Positions 7,657 through 10,678 of a stretch of 10,678 bases of DNA are shown in pieces. A program made the position numbers and the translations under genes. How positions within the stretch are numbered: position 1 is the stretch's first letter; the number at the start of each line of letters is the position of its first letter. Location of the stretch: NCBI GenBank assembly GCA_023391905.1, contig JAEWAD010000513.1, positions 1-10,678 on the forward strand, in the 5' to 3' direction. The notes beneath the pieces were generated by a model. It made no database searches. It saw only the letters and a program-made list of their open reading frames with translations, and was not told the DNA's origin. The stretch is from Pseudomonadota bacterium. GTDB taxonomy: Bacteria > Pseudomonadota > Alphaproteobacteria > Rhizobiales > Kaistiaceae.

Positions 7657-8532
7657 ATGTCCGACAAGCCCGTTCTCGAAATCGCCGCCCTCCGCAAGAA
7701 CTATCGCGCCGGCGGCCTGTTCAGCGGCAAGCAGATCGCCGCCGTCGACGGTGTCAGCCTGACGCTCGACCCGAAGCCGCAGGTTTTCTCGATCGTCGGC
7801 GAATCCGGTTCCGGCAAGACCACCCTGGCGCGCATGATCCTGCGCCTGGTCGAGCCAACCAGCGGTGCCATCCGCCTCGGCGGCCGGCCGCTCACCGGCA
7901 AGCATCGAGACCGCATCGACGATTTCGAATTCCGCCGCCTGGTGCAGCCGATCTTCCAGAACCCGTTCGAGGCGTTCAGCGCCTATCTGCCGCTCGACAG
8001 CTACCTGTTCGCCACGGCGCGCAATCTGAAGGTCGCCGGCAATGATCGCGACGCGGCGGAGATCACCGAGGGGGCGCTGCGTTCGGTCGGCCTCTCGCTC
8101 GACCGCATCCGCGGCAAGTACCTCCGCCAGTTCTCCGGCGGCGAGCTGCAGCGCATCTCGATCGCCCGCGCGCTGATCCCCAACCCGAAGCTGATCGTCG
8201 CCGACGAGCCGGTATCGATGGTCGACGCCTCGCTCCGGATGAACATCGTCAACCTGTTCAAGACGATCAAGGAGGAGAAGGGCGTCTCGTTCGTCTACAT
8301 CACGCACGATCTTTCGACGGCTTACTACCTGTCGGACAGCGTCGTGATCATGAACAAGGGCCGCATCGTCGACGCCGGCGCGCCGCAGGAAATCCTGGCC
8401 AATCCGCGCGAGGACTATACGCGCGAGCTGATGGCCGCCATTCCGCGGCTCGGCGAGCGCTGGCCCGAGATCGAGGCGATCAAGGCCGAGGCGACGGAAC
8501 GCGCGCGCGCGCCGCGCCGCGCCACGGCCTGA
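7657..8532 (+). CDS. ABC transporter ATP-binding protein, DppF/OppF type
   Basis: This 291-residue second ATPase of the importer has Walker A GESGSGKTT (48-56), a Q-loop at Q101 (IFQNPFEAFSAYLP), the signature FSGGELQRI (159-167), Walker B LIVADEPVSMVD (179-190) and H217 in YITHDLS. The frame is open far upstream, overlapping the first ATPase. The ATG at 7657 is chosen because gagggg (7644-7649) precedes it and MSDKPVLEIAALRKNY is a normal N-terminus. It lacks the cysteine-bearing C-terminal extension of its partner and instead ends in an Arg/Ala-rich tail (about 275-291). The Q-loop FQNPFEAFSAY deviates from the usual FQDP-SLNP. It is separated by 125 bp from the binding-protein gene. Confidence 0.94.
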   Translation: MSDKPVLEIAALRKNYRAGGLFSGKQIAAVDGVSLTLDPKPQVFSIVGESGSGKTTLARMILRLVEPTSGAIRLGGRPLTGKHRDRIDDFEFRRLVQPIFQNPFEAFSAYLPLDSYLFATARNLKVAGNDRDAAEITEGALRSVGLSLDRIRGKYLRQFSGGELQRISIARALIPNPKLIVADEPVSMVDASLRMNIVNLFKTIKEEKGVSFVYITHDLSTAYYLSDSVVIMNKGRIVDAGAPQEILANPREDYTRELMAAIPRLGERWPEIEAIKAEATERARAPRRATA

Positions 8533-8657
8533 GAGGGATGACTACCGACGCCGGGTTCGAAGAGCGTGAAAAAGGCCGGAACGCCATGCCGAGAGAGCCT
8601 CGCTCCAGGACCCGACGTCAGACTGCCGGACTGCACCACATCATCGAGGAGGAACGC
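8533..8657 (+). other. Spacer before the binding-protein gene
   Basis: This 125-bp spacer is the largest gap inside the transporter part of the set. An open frame continues through it from 8538, but it would put about 40 charged residues ahead of the signal peptide, so it is not part of the gene. I see no strong hairpin or clear promoter. It may allow separate expression or mRNA processing, since binding proteins are usually needed in excess. Confidence 0.4.
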
Positions 8658-10574
8658 ATGACCAAGTCCATCCGCAAATCACGCGGCGGCGGCATCGCCA
8701 TTCTGGGCGCCGCCCTTTTCATGGCTAGCACCATGCTGACGGCGGCACCCGCCTTCAGCCAGGAGATGACCGATGTCGGCACGCCGCGCGATCAGACGCT
8801 GATCGTCGACATGCTGAACGCCCGCGTCTCCAATCCGGGCACGATGAACCCCTACCAGCAGGGCGTCACCATCAATCACGGCTTCCACCAGATGGCCTCG
8901 GCCCTGATGTGGGACATCGACACGGCGTCGGGCAAGCAGATCCCCGATCTCGCCGCCGCCATGCCGGAGCCGCTCAACGACAACTACACCAAGTTCCGCG
9001 TCAAGCTGCGCGAGGGCCTGACCTGGAGCGACGGCAAGCCGTTCACCGCCGATGACGTCGTGTTCACGGCCGACATGATCTCCAAGAACGACGCGATCGC
9101 CTACAGCGCCGCCTTCAAGGCCGCGATCAAGGGCTTCACCAAGGTCGACGACCACACGATCGAGATCGAGACGACCAAGCCGACGCCGCGCCTCTCCCTC
9201 GTGCTCGGCTCGCTGATCTACGGCAATCCCTTCCACGTCGTGCCGAAGCACATCTGGGAGAAGGAAGACCCGGCCACCTTCACCAACTTCCCGCCGGTCA
9301 CGATCAGCGCCTACAAGTACAAGAGCTCCGATCCGAACGGCTCGTGGTTCCTGTGGGAGAAGCGCGACGACTGGAAGAACTCCGACGTCGGCCAGATCGT
9401 CGGCGAGCCCAAGGCGCAATACGTCTTGTTCCGCTCCTATGGCACCGAGGAAAAGCGCGTCCTCGCCATGGCACAGAACCAGATGGACATCCTGACCGAC
9501 ATCTCGCCGGAAAGCCTCGACATCCTGCAGAAGCAGAATCCGAAGGTGAAGGCGTGGTTCGGCGGCTTCCCCTATGCCAACCTCGATGATCCGTGCGAGC
9601 GCGGCATCCACTTCAACACCTCGAAGGCGCCCTACGACAAGGCCGAGACCCGCTGGGCGCTGGCGCTCGCCATGAACCTGCCGCAGGCCTCGATCGCCAC
9701 CTTCTCCGGCATGCTGCGCGCCTCGCCGCTGGCCCTGCCGCCGACGAAGGTGCTGATGGACACCTATCACAAGCCGATGGTGCCGTGGCTCAAGGAGTTC
9801 GCGCTCGCCGACGGCTACAAGCCGTTCGATCCGGACTACGCGATCAAGATCGGCGAACAGCTGCGCGCGGAAGGCGTCGAGGCGATCCCGACCGATCCCG
9901 ACCAGCTGCGCGAGTTGCTCGGCGTCGGCTGGTGGAAGTTCGATCCGGACCAGGCCACCAAGATGCTCGAGGCCCAGGGCTTCAAGAAGGAAGGCGGCAA
10001 GTGGATGCTGCCGGACGGCAAGCCCTGGACGATCAACATCCTGGCGCCGGCCGATTTCGAGGTGCAGTCGCAGCGCCTCGCCTTCGCCGCGGCCAATGAG
10101 TGGAACGCCTTCGGCATCGAAACCAACGTGCAGCAGATGCAGGACGGCCCGTTCTTCACGGCCGAGAACACCGGCAACTACGAAGTCGGCTCCTACTGGG
10201 GCGCCTCGTGCGGCATCGTGCCGGATCCGTTCGTCCGCCTCGAAGGCTGGCACAAGGACTATGTCCGCCCGAACGGCACCGCCGCGTCCTCGAACCAGGG
10301 CCGCTATGTCGACGAGGTGCTCTCCGCCAAGATCGACACGCTGCGCTCGATCCCGGCCGACGACCCGCAGATCGTGCCGCTCGGCACCGAGATGCTGAAG
10401 GACCTGGTCAAGGGCCTGCCCTCGATCGAGATGTTCGGCACCTCGAAGTTCGTTCCGGTGAACGAGACCTACTGGAAGAACTACCCGAGCGCTGACAACT
10501 ACTATGAGGGCCCGTGGTGGTGGTGGTCGAACTTCAAGTTCATCGCCGCCAAGGTCGAGCCCAACAAGGGCTGA
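8658..10574 (+). CDS. ABC transporter solute-binding protein, family 5 (SBP_bac_5)
   Basis: This 638-residue periplasmic receptor serves the importer encoded just upstream. A signal peptide starts at MTKSIRKSRG, continues through a hydrophobic core (11-30) and ends near APAFSQE (cleavage about residue 34). The family signature lies at about 113-140: FRVKLREGLTWSDGKPF followed by TADDVVFTADM. The mature protein is longer than a typical DppA (about 500-540 residues). It ends in an aromatic tail with four consecutive tryptophans (620-623) in EGPWWWWSNFKF. Aromatic residues are common in sugar-binding proteins, and family 5 includes known oligosaccharide binders, so the GH172-type neighbour points to a sugar ligand; this is inference. 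The start at 8658 follows a strong gaggagga (8646-8653) and gives the signal peptide. Its position last in the set, followed by a terminator, is less common than first. Confidence 0.94.
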   Translation: MTKSIRKSRGGGIAILGAALFMASTMLTAAPAFSQEMTDVGTPRDQTLIVDMLNARVSNPGTMNPYQQGVTINHGFHQMASALMWDIDTASGKQIPDLAAAMPEPLNDNYTKFRVKLREGLTWSDGKPFTADDVVFTADMISKNDAIAYSAAFKAAIKGFTKVDDHTIEIETTKPTPRLSLVLGSLIYGNPFHVVPKHIWEKEDPATFTNFPPVTISAYKYKSSDPNGSWFLWEKRDDWKNSDVGQIVGEPKAQYVLFRSYGTEEKRVLAMAQNQMDILTDISPESLDILQKQNPKVKAWFGGFPYANLDDPCERGIHFNTSKAPYDKAETRWALALAMNLPQASIATFSGMLRASPLALPPTKVLMDTYHKPMVPWLKEFALADGYKPFDPDYAIKIGEQLRAEGVEAIPTDPDQLRELLGVGWWKFDPDQATKMLEAQGFKKEGGKWMLPDGKPWTINILAPADFEVQSQRLAFAAANEWNAFGIETNVQQMQDGPFFTAENTGNYEVGSYWGASCGIVPDPFVRLEGWHKDYVRPNGTAASSNQGRYVDEVLSAKIDTLRSIPADDPQIVPLGTEMLKDLVKGLPSIEMFGTSKFVPVNETYWKNYPSADNYYEGPWWWWSNFKFIAAKVEPNKG

Positions 10575-10596
10575 TCCCGGCCTGAACGAACCGGAT

Positions 10597-10630
10597 CCGG
10601 GCGGCTCGAGCCGCCCGGCTTCTTCTTTGT
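10597..10630 (+). terminator. Rho-independent-like terminator after the binding-protein gene
   Basis: A perfect 22-bp palindrome spans 10597-10618. It folds as a 9-bp GC-rich stem (ccgggcggc/gccgcccgg) with loop tcga, followed by a T/C-rich tail (cttcttcttt). It begins 22 nt after the stop codon and probably ends the whole rightward transcript. The tail is interrupted by C residues, so termination efficiency is uncertain. Confidence 0.8.
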
Positions 10631-10650
10631 CTCCGGGTTTCGCCGCTGGC

Positions 10651-10678
10651 CGTCATCCCCGCGCAGGCGGGGATCCAT
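10651..10678. repeat. Palindromic intergenic repeat (REP-like), possibly cut by the window edge
   Basis: Arms atccccgc (10655-10662) and gcggggat (10667-10674) form a perfect 8-bp dyad with loop gcag, flanked by cgtc and cca. This 'gtcatccccgc...gcggggatcca' form is one I recall as a recurrent intergenic palindrome in alphaproteobacterial genomes. Only one copy is in the window, so its repetitive nature cannot be shown here. Confidence 0.5.

Noticed and set aside
8538..8657. Earlier ATG for the solute-binding protein
   Set aside because: It adds about 40 charged residues ahead of the signal peptide and has its purine-rich stretch directly abutting the ATG, while gaggagga precedes the ATG at 8658 at good spacing.
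8679..10253. 524-codon minus-strand open frame opposite the solute-binding protein
   Set aside because: An antisense shadow; the sense strand has the SBP_bac_5 signature and a signal peptide.

Overview
The window looks like chromosomal DNA of an alphaproteobacterium, most likely a member of Hyphomicrobiales (the Rhizobiales group). The coding parts are high in GC with strong G/C third-position bias. A BA14K-family secreted protein, a family concentrated in this order, is present. The last bases carry a 'catccccgc...gcggggat' dyad of a kind I associate with intergenic repeats in these genomes. The exact genus cannot be read from the sequence.

Layout. Bases 1-992 (minus strand) hold the N-terminal 330 residues of a glycosyltransferase family 2 protein that runs off the left edge, apparently at the start of a second GT2-like domain. 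Bases 993-1427 carry no convincing gene and include an AT-rich patch (about 43% GC over 1021-1260). A tRNA-Gly(CCC) follows at 1428-1501. Next is a secreted BA14K-family protein with a Gly-Pro-Gly-His repeat (1780-2406) and a strong hairpin terminator. Facing it is a FadR-type GntR regulator on the minus strand (2470-3231).

The rest of the window is one rightward gene set that diverges from the regulator across a 300-bp AT-rich control region. It encodes a DUF2961/GH172-type protein without a signal peptide (3532-4665), two Opp/Dpp-type permeases (4843-5841, 5844-6686), two ATPases (6686-7645, 7657-8532) and a secreted solute-binding protein (8658-10574). A hairpin terminator closes the set. 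The four transporter-core genes are tightly packed (11 nt or less, or overlapping).

How the genes may work together. The binding protein would capture a ligand in the periplasm, the permease/ATPase complex would import it, and the cytoplasmic GH172-type enzyme would cleave it. Known GH172 members act on fructofuranosyl or arabinofuranosyl linkages, so the likely cargo is a small furanoside oligosaccharide (for example a difructose dianhydride or arabino-oligosaccharide) rather than a peptide, even though the transporter belongs to the dipeptide/oligopeptide superfamily. The divergent GntR protein is the obvious candidate local regulator. Two clear inverted repeats lie in the control region: a perfect 12-bp palindrome just upstream of the regulator's ribosome binding site, and a 7-3-7 dyad about 140 bp upstream of the enzyme gene.

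I see no CRISPR array, phage genes, transposase, toxin-antitoxin pair or defence system. The most interesting part is the GH172-transporter-regulator locus, whose substrate is not established by sequence alone.
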